A stretch of DNA of 64,000 nt from G965216695 sp965216695 (GTDB lineage Bacteria > Pseudomonadota > Gammaproteobacteria > Pseudomonadales > Azotimanducaceae): contig OZ244212.1 of the NCBI GenBank assembly GCA_965216695.1, positions 3,844,001 to 3,908,000 on the forward strand. Direction: 5' to 3'. Positions 17,960-26,401 of the stretch are shown here, piece after piece. How positions within the stretch are numbered: the stretch's first letter is position 1; each line of letters begins with the position of its first letter. The position numbers were made by a program, and so were the translations under genes. The notes beneath the pieces were generated by a model. It saw nothing but the letters and a program-made list of their open reading frames with translations. It searched no databases and was not told the origin of the DNA.

Positions 17960-18889
17960 GTGCGTCCGACGGCGACAGACACCGCAACAGAGACCGCAAC
18001 AGAGATTGTGCGGTCTGCATTTCAAACGGCGGATCAGGCGGCTGCGGTTCAGGCGTTGACGGAGCGTTTATCGGTTCGCACGCCGTGGCTGTGGCGACAG
18101 GTTGCAGCCGCGCTCGTGCTCGCGGATGCGCGGAACGTCGGACCGGGCGCGCGGATCGACCCCAGGATCATTGCCGTCAGCGGCAGCCAGGGGAGCGGCA
18201 AGAGCACGCTGGCACGTGCGTTGGTCGATGCGTACGAATACTTCGGGTTCCGGGCGGCCCGTGTTTCGCTCGACGACTTCTATCTGGGTCGGCGGGCGCG
18301 GACCGCGCTTGCGGAGCAAGTGCACCCTTTATTGCAGACGCGGGGCGTGCCGGGGACCCACGACACGCGCGCGTGCGCGGGCGTCCTGGCGGCCGTGCGT
18401 GCGTCGGATCCGGTCGCATTGCCTCGATTCGACAAATCAACTGACAATCCGTACCCGAAGGAGGTGTGGGACCCTGCGGTCGCACCGGACAGGCTCGTGT
18501 TCGAAGGCTGGTGCATCGGTGCACGTCCCGTCCCTGACCATGAACTGTCGCGGCCGTTCAACGCGCTGGAGGCCGGCGAGGATCCGCAAGGACACTACCG
18601 GCGGTACTGGAACCGGTGCCTTGCGGGGTACGTCGCTCTTTGGGCGCAGTGTGACGTTTGGCTGTTTCTTGCGGCTCCGGGTATGGATGTGGTGGAACGC
18701 TGGCGTACTCAGCAGGAACAGGAGCTGCCGTCCGGACGGCGTATGGATGCGGCCGCGTTGCGCCGTTTCGTGGCGCACTACGCGCGGCTGACGGACTGGA
18801 TGTTGCGGGACGCGCCGGCCCGCGCGACCTGGACGCTGCGCCTGGATGGCGAGCGGCGGATCGTAGACGCCCGTTCGAACATCGGCTGA
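17960..18889 (+). CDS. Glycerate 3-kinase-like P-loop kinase
   Basis: The recognisable protein has about 309 residues. Walker A GSQGSGKS lies at about 74-81, and VSLDDFYLGRRAR follows, as in the phosphoribulokinase/glycerate kinase group. LPRFDKSTDNPYP and VFEGWCIGARP are typical of the D-glycerate 3-kinase (GLYK) family. It probably phosphorylates D-glycerate with ATP, feeding it to glycolysis. The start is uncertain: GTG at 17960 is used here, but an ATG at 17878 and a GTG at 18007 are in frame, and none has a clear ribosome-binding site. The N-terminal TATETATE segment comes from a 12-bp duplication (17981-18004). Confidence 0.75.
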   Translation: MRPTATDTATETATEIVRSAFQTADQAAAVQALTERLSVRTPWLWRQVAAALVLADARNVGPGARIDPRIIAVSGSQGSGKSTLARALVDAYEYFGFRAARVSLDDFYLGRRARTALAEQVHPLLQTRGVPGTHDTRACAGVLAAVRASDPVALPRFDKSTDNPYPKEVWDPAVAPDRLVFEGWCIGARPVPDHELSRPFNALEAGEDPQGHYRRYWNRCLAGYVALWAQCDVWLFLAAPGMDVVERWRTQQEQELPSGRRMDAAALRRFVAHYARLTDWMLRDAPARATWTLRLDGERRIVDARSNIG

Positions 18890-19029
18890 TCCGTTCGAGT
18901 GGTCTTTCGCAGTTCATCTTCCGTTCAGCCGCAGACCGCTATTGTGGCGGCCAGTCTCCAGAGAAGTAACCGGAGCCGACGAGAATGCAACGCACGACCC
19001 GCACGTCAGATCAGTCAGAGAGAATCACT

Positions 19030-19668
19030 ATGAACAGCACCCGATTGCAATCCACGAATGCTCGAGCTTCCGCGGAATCGGTACGTGATACCGCGAACGA
19101 CGGAGCGCATACGCGTCCGGACAGCGCACCCCTGCGGTTTAGTGGCTTGGCCGCGGCCAGCGCGCTCTCGGTGGCATTGATGCTGCCCGGGGTCGCCAAC
19201 GCCCAGCACGGCTATCAACTTGCCGAGGTGGTTGGCGTGGAACCGGTCTACGAGACGGTCCGACACTCGGTACCGCGTGAGGTCTGTACGCAGCGCGAGG
19301 TTGCCTACTCGGAGCCGCGGTATCGGCGGGCGTCCGCCACGGGCCCGATTCTCGGTGCAATCATTGGCGGTGCGATCGGTAACGCGGTGGGTCATCGCAA
19401 GCGCAACAAACAGGTAGGTACTGCGGTAGGCGCATTGCTCGGCGGCAGCATCGGCGCCGACGTGTCGCGCCGCGCGCGCTACGAGGATGGACGGGTGAGC
19501 TACCGCACGCAGGAGGTCTGCGATGTGGTGCGCGACGTCCGCGAAGAACAGCGCGTGTCCGGCTATCGCGTGTCCTATGAGTACGGCGGTGAGGTGTACA
19601 CCACGCGTATGGCGACCCATCCGGGTGAAACGATCCGCGTCCGGGTTCATGTGACCCCGGTCGGATAA
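19030..19668 (+). CDS. Glycine-zipper (2TM) envelope protein
   Basis: This is a 212-residue protein with an upstream basic, Ser/Thr-rich segment and then a signal-like stretch ending PGVANA. The centre holds a glycine zipper, GPILGAIIGGAIGNAVG followed by VGTAVGALLGGSIGADV, which forms two close-packed helices. The C-terminal part is Arg/Tyr-rich and beta-like. The family includes the rickettsial 17-kDa surface antigen and SlyB-type proteins. It is probably periplasmic or attached to the outer membrane; its precise role is unknown. An alternative ATG lies at 18985. It precedes a PepSY/PhoPQ-like set, an association also seen for SlyB-type proteins. Confidence 0.7.
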   Translation: MNSTRLQSTNARASAESVRDTANDGAHTRPDSAPLRFSGLAAASALSVALMLPGVANAQHGYQLAEVVGVEPVYETVRHSVPREVCTQREVAYSEPRYRRASATGPILGAIIGGAIGNAVGHRKRNKQVGTAVGALLGGSIGADVSRRARYEDGRVSYRTQEVCDVVRDVREEQRVSGYRVSYEYGGEVYTTRMATHPGETIRVRVHVTPVG

Positions 19669-19697
19669 TCGTCGGATTTTGGGAGTACAATCGCACG

Positions 19698-20102
19698 ATG
19701 ACTCGTTCGCAGTCAGCCAGTCTCACTGTGCCCTTCCGCGCGCAGGACCGCGCGCCCGGGCGCTCGCGTAGCAGCGTTGTGGCGCTGGTTGCGATTGTGC
19801 TCTCCTTTTGTGCGTTCGAAGCGCAGGCACGGAGCTGGAGTTCGGCAGCTGCTGGCTCGTTGCTCGACCGTTCCTGGGAGAAACATGCGGTGCCGAACAA
19901 TCTCGTGCGATCGCGCAAGATCGGTTCGGAGACGGTATCACTCGAACGCGCGACTGCGGTCGCGCGCGAAGCGACCGGCGGACGCGTGCTGTCTGCGAAA
20001 CCCCTCGGCGCCGACGGTTACCGGGTTCGCGTGCTCACGGAAGGCGGTCGCGTGCGTACCGTTCACGTCAACGCCCGCGGTCAGATAACCAACAGGAACT
20101 GA
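19698..20102 (+). CDS. PepSY-domain protein
   Basis: This is a 134-residue protein with an N-terminal membrane or signal segment (about 26-46, ending FEAQARS). The C-terminal part (about 78-132) reads SLERATAVAREATGGRVLSA and then TVHVNARGQI, the PepSY helix-plus-sheet pattern. PepSY domains are often periplasmic and are thought to inhibit proteases or sense ligands. The gene lies 5 bases before the response regulator and probably shares its transcript. It may be a sensor accessory or a target of the two-component pair; this is inferred from position only. Confidence 0.75.
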   Translation: MTRSQSASLTVPFRAQDRAPGRSRSSVVALVAIVLSFCAFEAQARSWSSAAAGSLLDRSWEKHAVPNNLVRSRKIGSETVSLERATAVAREATGGRVLSAKPLGADGYRVRVLTEGGRVRTVHVNARGQITNRN

Positions 20103-20107
20103 TTCGG

Positions 20108-20776
20108 GTGCGCGCTTTGCTGGTGGAAGATGACCCTGCGCTGCGCGAGCAATTGCTTGCGCGGTTGAAGGGCAGTGGCTATGCGGTCGATGCGGCGGGC
20201 GATGGCGAAGAGGGCCTGTACTACGGCCGCGAATACGACTACGACGTCGCCATCGTGGACCTCGGTCTGCCTAAACTCGACGGCGTGCAGCTCATTCGGC
20301 ACCTGCGCGACGAAGAACGCTCGTGGCCAATTCTGATTCTCACCGCGCGTGGTCACTGGGAGGACAAGGTCAAAGGGCTCGAGGCCGGTGCCGACGACTA
20401 CCTGACCAAACCATTCCAGATGGAGGAACTGCTCGCCCGGCTCAACGCGCTGGTGCGCCGCGCCGCGGGGTACGCAACACCGGTGTTGCGCCAGGGGGCG
20501 CTGCAGCTCGATACCGCCCGCAAAGAGGTCCGTGTGGACGAAGACCTCGTGGAGCTGACCGCCTACGAGTACCGGGTGCTCGAGTATCTGATGCTCAACC
20601 CGGATCGCGTGGTCAGCAAGAGCGAGCTGACAGACCATCTGTATGAACAGGATTTTGACCGGGACAGCAACGTCATCGAGGTGTTCGTCGGTCGGTTGCG
20701 CAAGAAGCTCAAGCCGCTGCAGCCAATCCGTACGGTGCGTGGACAGGGGTATCGGTTCAACCAGGACGCGGGTTGA
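20108..20776 (+). CDS. phoP: OmpR-family response regulator, PhoP-like
   Basis: This is a 222-residue regulator starting at GTG, 5 bases after the PepSY gene. The receiver domain (1-120) has the acidic pair Glu7/Asp8-Asp9, the phosphorylated Asp51 (in AIVDLGLPKLDG) and Lys101 in YLTKPF. The winged helix DNA-binding domain (about 130-220) has TAYEYRVLEYL and ends VRTVRGQGYRF. Spacing of the key residues equals that of E. coli PhoP (Asp51). The phoP name is by similarity; whether it senses magnesium is not shown. The histidine kinase follows and overlaps. Confidence 0.85.
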   Translation: MRALLVEDDPALREQLLARLKGSGYAVDAAGDGEEGLYYGREYDYDVAIVDLGLPKLDGVQLIRHLRDEERSWPILILTARGHWEDKVKGLEAGADDYLTKPFQMEELLARLNALVRRAAGYATPVLRQGALQLDTARKEVRVDEDLVELTAYEYRVLEYLMLNPDRVVSKSELTDHLYEQDFDRDSNVIEVFVGRLRKKLKPLQPIRTVRGQGYRFNQDAG

Positions 20777-22104
20777 AATCGGGCATTCAGACCCGGCTCG
20801 TCCTTTTTACATCGGTTGTGTTGGCCGTGGGGCTGACGCTCACGGGCTTCGTCCTGGACCGGTCGTTTCACGAAAGCATCGCCGCCGGTGCGGAAGAGCA
20901 ACTGCGTTTGATCGTGTTTTCGCTGATGGGGGTGGCCCAGGAGCACGACGATCACCTGGATTTCGGCGACGAGTTGCCGGAGCCACGGTTGACGCAGCCG
21001 GAATCGGGACTGTACGCGACCGTCTGGACACAGACGGGTAGCACGGCGTGGCGGTCCCCGTCGCTCATTGCAAGCGACGCGGCGCTGGCGGCGCCGCAGG
21101 GGATGAACCCTGGCGAGTTCCGGTTCGAAGAAACCGGGTCGGGTGGTACGCACTTCTATCAGCTCAACTACGCGGTAATCTGGGAGGGCGTGCAGGACTC
21201 TGTGCTTATCTTCGGGGTTGCGACCGACCGTATTCAGTATCAGAGCGCTATCAACGAGTTTCGCCAAACGTTGTATCTTTATCTGGGCGCGGTCGTCGCC
21301 ATCGCCTGCCTGGCCCTGTTTCTGGCGGTCCGTTGGGGCCTGCGGCCGCTGCGGCGGATGGCCGGCGAGGTGGAAGAGTTCGAGGCGGGAACGCGCGAAA
21401 AGCTGAGCGATGGGTATCCGTTCGAGTTGCGGAGTCTGGCGGCCAACCTCGACCGCTTCGTGGCGCATGAGAAACGCAATCGCGCTCGCTATCGCACAGC
21501 CATGGAAGACCTGGCGCACAGCCTGAAAACTCCGCTCGCCGTGATTCGTAACGCACTGACGGATCCGAAGGCGACGGATTCGCGCCTGTTGCGGGAACAG
21601 CTCGAGCGGATGGAGACGACCGTCGCGCACCAGCTTTCCCGCGCCAATGTAACGGGTCCGATGATCGTCACGAAGCCGGTGGATGCCGCGCAGACCGCGA
21701 CGCGGCTGCTCCGTGCGCTCGAGCGGGCCTATGCGCAACGGCAGACCAACGTAGACATCGACGTGGAATCGCCGCTGATGACGCGCTGCGACGAACGGGA
21801 TCTGATGGAAATTCTCGGCAACCTGCTGGAGAACGCGTTCAAGTACGGCCGGTCCCGGGTTCGGGTGCGCGGGCGGCGGGACGGGCGCGACATTCGCTTC
21901 ATCATCGACGACGATGGTCCCGGCATTCCGGACGCCATGCGCGCGCACGTGCTCAATCGCGGCATTCGAGCCGACGAGCGTCAGAGCGGGCAGGGTATCG
22001 GTCTTGCCATGGTCGCCGACCTGCTCAATCTGTATGGGGGCGAAATCGCGATTGGGGACAGCAGGCTCGGCGGCGCCCGTTTGGAAGTGCGCATACCCGT
22101 CTGA
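20773..22104 (+). CDS. phoQ: Sensor histidine kinase, PhoQ-like
   Basis: This is a 443-residue kinase starting at TTG, which overlaps the stop of the regulator gene (TTGA). Two membrane helices (about 8-28 and 170-192) enclose a periplasmic sensor of about 140 residues containing an acidic stretch (EHDDHLDFGDELPE). A HAMP segment follows. The phosphorylation site is EDLAHSLKTPL (His about 249), then come NLLENAFKYG, IDDDGPGIP and GQGIGLAM of the ATPase domain. The acidic patch is in keeping with divalent-cation or peptide sensing, as in PhoQ, but this is inference. Confidence 0.85.
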   Translation: MKSGIQTRLVLFTSVVLAVGLTLTGFVLDRSFHESIAAGAEEQLRLIVFSLMGVAQEHDDHLDFGDELPEPRLTQPESGLYATVWTQTGSTAWRSPSLIASDAALAAPQGMNPGEFRFEETGSGGTHFYQLNYAVIWEGVQDSVLIFGVATDRIQYQSAINEFRQTLYLYLGAVVAIACLALFLAVRWGLRPLRRMAGEVEEFEAGTREKLSDGYPFELRSLAANLDRFVAHEKRNRARYRTAMEDLAHSLKTPLAVIRNALTDPKATDSRLLREQLERMETTVAHQLSRANVTGPMIVTKPVDAAQTATRLLRALERAYAQRQTNVDIDVESPLMTRCDERDLMEILGNLLENAFKYGRSRVRVRGRRDGRDIRFIIDDDGPGIPDAMRAHVLNRGIRADERQSGQGIGLAMVADLLNLYGGEIAIGDSRLGGARLEVRIPV

Positions 22105-22157
22105 CCCGGTGTTAGGTGGCCGGTGTACACGTTGCGGCGCTTACAGAGGGTGGCGGA

Positions 22158-25004
22158 CTACGACGGTGCGTTCTCCGCGAGCTGTTCCATCGCGGCGTGA
22201 AAGCGAGCGCGCAATTCTGCGCTATCGGCAAGATGTTGTTTCGGGCCGAGCGTGCACCAGGCCGTTATTAATTCGTCCGGCCCCTGGGGCAATCGGTCCC
22301 GTCCGAGGCTTGCGTTCAATCGTTCAACCTGGACGCTCATCCGCAGCGGCTCGGCCTCGGCCGGTGAGGGCACGCCGGCCTGGAGTTCCGCGAGCACAAC
22401 CAGACGCGCGGGGTCTTCCGGGGCACAGGCCGGTGTCGCCGCCCAGAGGTCTGGCAGTCGTTCCCGAAGGACGTCCGGGTCCATCGCAGGCGTCAGTGCT
22501 GGTGGTGCTTGTGCGCTCCCGGTACCTGCGCTCGCATCAGCGGACCAGCGCGCATCCAGTTCTGCTTCGTAGCTGAGCAGCGATCTGAGGCTTGCCGCCT
22601 TCGACGCGCGTGCCGCGCTGTCCAGTAGCGAGCGGTAGCGCGTTTGATGTTCGTCGAGCGCACGTTCGAGCGACGCGCGCTCGTCGCGACTCTGTACCTG
22701 TGAGATCTGGTGCGCGGCCGTGTCCGACAGACTGCGCAGCTCGGCGGGTGTAGCGGTGTCTCCCGTCCGGGCATCGACCGCGTCGGCGAGTGCGGCGACC
22801 GCGGTCCGGGCACGGGTGGCCTGCTGAGCACGTTCTTCGGCGTCTCGGGATCGTTGCTCATCCCTTACGGCAAACACGGCGTCACACGCGGCCCGAAAGC
22901 GTTCCCATACCTGCTGATCGGCGCGCCGCGGTCCTGGGCCTATGTCGCGCCACGCCTGTTGCAGCGACTTCACGCGTTCGACCTTGTCCGGGAAGGCCGC
23001 GTCCGAATCCTGCAGCGCCGCGGCTTCGGTTACCAGACTCTCCTTGCGTTGCAGGTTGAGCGTTCGAGCGTGCTGGATCAGATTGTGCAGGCGGCTCTGC
23101 AGATCCTCGAAACGCGTGACGGTCGATCGCGCAGCTTTCCGGTCTACCGGTGAAGCGTCGGACCATTCCGTGCGGGCCTGACGCAGAATCTGCAGGCTGT
23201 CTTTGATGTTCAGCGTTGCCGAATCCAGTGTCTGAATGTACGACTCCATCATGTCGCACAGTTCGGTGCGAATGCGGAGATTGGTTCGACGTTGGTCGGC
23301 GAGCGCGGCAAAGTGTTCCCTGCACGGAGCGAACGCGGTTTCAGCGGCGTCGTCGAAGGCGCGCGAGAGTTCCCAGTCGGGCGCGTTTGTCGGGCGCCCC
23401 AGCGCGTTCCATTGTTTGCGTAATTCCTTGATGCGCGCCGCCTGCGCCTCCGGCTCCAGTGGTGCCTCCACCAGGGACCGCATGGCCGTGACGAGTTCTT
23501 CCCGATGCGGATGGGTGGCGAACGCAGCCCAATCCGCAAGCGAGCGTGTGCGGTCGGTCAGCGCGTGGAGACGCCGTGCCTGAGGTCCCGGTAAGGTGAC
23601 GCCGTTGTCACGGATGAGGGCAAACACCTCGGCGGCGTGTTTGTGCGCCCGGGCGGATTCGCCGGCAGCGAGTGCCTGCTCAGCGTCGTCCAGCAGCGTG
23701 TCGACGTGTGCCAGGATATCGCGGGCGCTCGCATCGAAGGTGCCCAGGTGCTCTTCCAGATGCTGTCGCGCGTGGTCGAGCCGATCGCGCGGTGGCAAGG
23801 ACTCAGCCCAATCGGGCCACCGGATGCGCTGCTGAGCAGAGCGCACGCGATCGAGGAGCGCGCGGTGATGAGTGGCCTCCGCGGAACTGCCCGGCGGAGA
23901 GATGGACTCCGGGAGCGCTTGCAGCACCTCGTCGGCGATTGCGTACGCACGTTTGAGCGTTTCGAACCGTTCGTCCACTCGGCGCAGTCGTTGGCGCACA
24001 TCACTCGACAACTGGCCTGATTCCAGAATTCGGGTGCCGAGTTCAGCGAGCCGGGTTATCGCGTCCTGGAGGTTGCTGGGATGCTCACCGCTGCTCAACC
24101 GTTGTTCCAGTTGCCGCACGTGCTGGTCGAGCGTCTCGGCGTCCGGCAGATCCTGGTCAGGTGCTGCCGTACTGTCGGCGGCTGCCTGGGCGTTGAGCCA
24201 GCGCCGCGCGCGGGCGATCAGGTCGGCCACCTCGGCTTCCGCGGCAGGTGTCGGGTTGTTTGGATCGAGTTGCATCCGCGCATCCGCGAGCTCGCCGGCC
24301 GCGCGTTCTACGAGTTGCACCGAGGCTTCAACCTGGCTGGCGTCATGGGTCGCGCGGGACACATCTGCTGCATGCGGCGCACGCGCGAGTGCGTCGAGCC
24401 GATGGCGCAGCCGGTCCGCATGATCGCGCACCTCGCTCGTGGCGTGTTCCACCCGGTCGCGCTGCGTCCGCAGCGCGGTACGCCGTTGCCGCGCGGCACG
24501 ATTCACGCGTTTGTTGCGGTTGCGCGACGCGCGTTCGAGTTTCGACAGGTTGGGCTCGCGGCTCAGCAGCGGCAGCGCAAGTGCGGGCTCGAGCAGGTCG
24601 GGATCGGCCAACAGCAGCTCGATCAGTACATCTATGGAGGTTACGTCGCTGAGGTCGATGCCCGCTGAACCGGACACTCGGGCACGGGCCGCGAGTAACC
24701 GGGGATGGGTGCTATCGCCGATGTCGACGCCGTCGCGCTCAAGCTCTGCAAGTTTCTGTGCTGCCGCGTCGGCGGCGGGCGAATCGAGCAGTGCGATCAA
24801 CGCATGCGTGTCGTGCAGCTTGTCGATACATCGGGCGCGTACCGCGGCTGCCCGGTCTGTCCGCGCGAGGTCCGCAAGTTCGTCCTGCAGCTTGGCTGCG
24901 GTCGTCTCGTCCAACGCGCTGATCGCCGCCGCGCGAGCCTGAACGTCCTCAAGGCGCCGCGCCTTCTCGAAGTCGTTGGGTTTCCTGAACCAACGTCGCA
25001 GCAT
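22158..25004 (-). CDS. Large DUF349-repeat protein
   Basis: This is a 948-residue, almost wholly helical and highly charged protein with predicted coiled coils. Several DUF349-type repeats are seen (for example RIKELRKQWNALGRPTNAP, RQARTEWSDASPVDRK and VKSLQQAWRDIGPGPRRAD). Each holds a conserved Trp and ends in a helix with FRAACDAVF or AFDDAAETAF. No signal peptide or membrane segment is visible. Proteins of this size are common in gammaproteobacteria and have no established function. The gene stands alone between phoQ and the CDGSH gene. Confidence 0.8.
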   Translation of the reverse strand: MLRRWFRKPNDFEKARRLEDVQARAAAISALDETTAAKLQDELADLARTDRAAAVRARCIDKLHDTHALIALLDSPAADAAAQKLAELERDGVDIGDSTHPRLLAARARVSGSAGIDLSDVTSIDVLIELLLADPDLLEPALALPLLSREPNLSKLERASRNRNKRVNRAARQRRTALRTQRDRVEHATSEVRDHADRLRHRLDALARAPHAADVSRATHDASQVEASVQLVERAAGELADARMQLDPNNPTPAAEAEVADLIARARRWLNAQAAADSTAAPDQDLPDAETLDQHVRQLEQRLSSGEHPSNLQDAITRLAELGTRILESGQLSSDVRQRLRRVDERFETLKRAYAIADEVLQALPESISPPGSSAEATHHRALLDRVRSAQQRIRWPDWAESLPPRDRLDHARQHLEEHLGTFDASARDILAHVDTLLDDAEQALAAGESARAHKHAAEVFALIRDNGVTLPGPQARRLHALTDRTRSLADWAAFATHPHREELVTAMRSLVEAPLEPEAQAARIKELRKQWNALGRPTNAPDWELSRAFDDAAETAFAPCREHFAALADQRRTNLRIRTELCDMMESYIQTLDSATLNIKDSLQILRQARTEWSDASPVDRKAARSTVTRFEDLQSRLHNLIQHARTLNLQRKESLVTEAAALQDSDAAFPDKVERVKSLQQAWRDIGPGPRRADQQVWERFRAACDAVFAVRDEQRSRDAEERAQQATRARTAVAALADAVDARTGDTATPAELRSLSDTAAHQISQVQSRDERASLERALDEHQTRYRSLLDSAARASKAASLRSLLSYEAELDARWSADASAGTGSAQAPPALTPAMDPDVLRERLPDLWAATPACAPEDPARLVVLAELQAGVPSPAEAEPLRMSVQVERLNASLGRDRLPQGPDELITAWCTLGPKQHLADSAELRARFHAAMEQLAENAPS

Positions 25005-25027
25005 GGATGCAGTCGACGTCTACCGGA

Positions 25028-25264
25028 TCACAGGCCGCTGTGGGAGCCGTCACATAGCGGCTGATTTCTCGTCTGCTTGCAACCGCAGAAATACAGCGTT
25101 TTGGCGGCGTCGGGGGTGTAGGTCATCGGCGTAAACTCCGTACCTTGGTGCGAACCATCGCAGAACGGCTGTGACGCGCTCTTACCGCAGGCGCACCAGA
25201 AATATTTCTTCCCAGCTTCCACGTCCACTGGATAGGGGGCCTTCTGAGGGCAATCAGGTTCCAT
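25028..25264 (-). CDS. Double CDGSH iron-sulfur protein
   Basis: This is a 78-residue protein with two CDGSH motifs. The first is WCACGKSASQPFCDGSH (about 23-39) and the second is FCGCKQTRNQPLCDGSH (about 58-74). Each has the three Cys and one His that bind a 2Fe-2S cluster (CxC...CDGSH). Such proteins act in electron transfer or Fe-S handling, but the partner is unknown. The ATG at 25264 has GAGGA upstream; a GTG one codon before it is also in frame. It is on the same strand as the crotonase gene, 24 bases downstream of it, and probably cotranscribed. Confidence 0.9.
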   Translation of the reverse strand: MEPDCPQKAPYPVDVEAGKKYFWCACGKSASQPFCDGSHQGTEFTPMTYTPDAAKTLYFCGCKQTRNQPLCDGSHSGL

Positions 25265-25288
25265 CACTTTTCCTCGGTTTGTTGTCGG

Positions 25289-26146
25289 TTACTCGAACTC
25301 TCGTTCAGGCCACCATGGATAGAAGTCCGGCAGGTCTTCGGATACGCGCAGTGGAAACTCCGCAGGCCGTTTCTCGAGAAACGCCGCTACGCCTTCTGCC
25401 GAGTCGGCGCCGCGACCCGTGAAGTACACACCCCGCGAGTCGATCTTGTGCGCCTCCATAGGATGATCCGCGCCCAGCATGCGCCACATCATCTGGCGGA
25501 TCAGCGTGACGGATACCGCAGACGATTCGCGCACGAACCCTTCTGCGATTTCGCGTGCTACATCCATGAGGTCGTCCTTTGGGTGCAGGCTCCGCACAAG
25601 GCGGCCTTCCAGCGCTTCTTGGGCGTCGAAAACGCGACCGCTGTAGCACCATTCGAGCGCCTGGCTGATGCCTACGACGCGCGGTAGAAAATAGCTTGAG
25701 CAGGCTTCCGGAACGATGCCGCGACGGGCAAACACGAATCCGAACTTCGCGTGGTCGGACGCGATCCGCACATCCATGGGCAGTGTCATGGTGACACCAA
25801 TGCCCACTGCCGGCCCGTTGATCGCGGCAATAATCGGCTTCTTGCTATCGAAAATCCGCAGAGTGAGGATGCCGCCGCCGTCTCGGTTCAGTCCGCTGGC
25901 GCGGTCACTGCGGCGATCGGCATTGAACGTATCGCTTCCGGTAGAGAGGTCCGCGCCCGCGCAGAACGCGCGCCCGGAACCCGTTACGATCACGGCGCGC
26001 ACCGAATCATCCGCATCCGTGGTATCGAGTGCATCGCACATCTCCTGCATCATCTCGTGCGTAAACGCGTTCAGCTTTTCCGGCCGGTGCAGCGTCAGGG
26101 TCGCGATGCCGTCATCGACATCCAACCGAATGGTCTGGTAACTCAT
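25289..26146 (-). CDS. Enoyl-CoA hydratase/isomerase-family protein (crotonase)
   Basis: This is a 285-residue crotonase. The oxyanion-hole segments are GRAFCAGADLSTG (about 58-70) and AINGPAVGIGVTM (about 108-120). The second active-site region, GIVPEACSSYFLPR, has a Glu at the position used as a catalytic base in hydratases. The trimerisation helices follow. It probably hydrates or isomerises an acyl-CoA during fatty or aromatic acid breakdown. It is transcribed away from an acyl-CoA dehydrogenase gene across a 255-base divergent gap, which suggests a shared pathway. The substrate is not predictable. Confidence 0.85.
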   Translation of the reverse strand: MSYQTIRLDVDDGIATLTLHRPEKLNAFTHEMMQEMCDALDTTDADDSVRAVIVTGSGRAFCAGADLSTGSDTFNADRRSDRASGLNRDGGGILTLRIFDSKKPIIAAINGPAVGIGVTMTLPMDVRIASDHAKFGFVFARRGIVPEACSSYFLPRVVGISQALEWCYSGRVFDAQEALEGRLVRSLHPKDDLMDVAREIAEGFVRESSAVSVTLIRQMMWRMLGADHPMEAHKIDSRGVYFTGRGADSAEGVAAFLEKRPAEFPLRVSEDLPDFYPWWPEREFE

Positions 26147-26401
26147 GGGCGTCCTACGTGTGTCCTATTGTTCATGGTGCCGTGCCTGCCCGGCATTTTC
26201 TACGCCCGCTGGCGTGCGACCCCGGCAAGCGGCTGGGGCCGGGCGGGCACGACCGGTTTTTCATCGGGCTGTCAGCCACAGTAGAATAGCCGGCTTTGGT
26301 CGCGCGCGCTCACCGGACCGGTGGGCTCCGGGGTTCTCTGTGGGGACTGACGAGCCGGCGGTGATCGCTCGTGCCAGCAAACCTAACGCGCGGGGTAGGC
26401 G

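Noticed and set aside
17981..18004. 12-bp duplication at the start of the glycerate-kinase-like gene
   Set aside because: Only two copies, encoding TATETATE; too little to call a repeat of interest.
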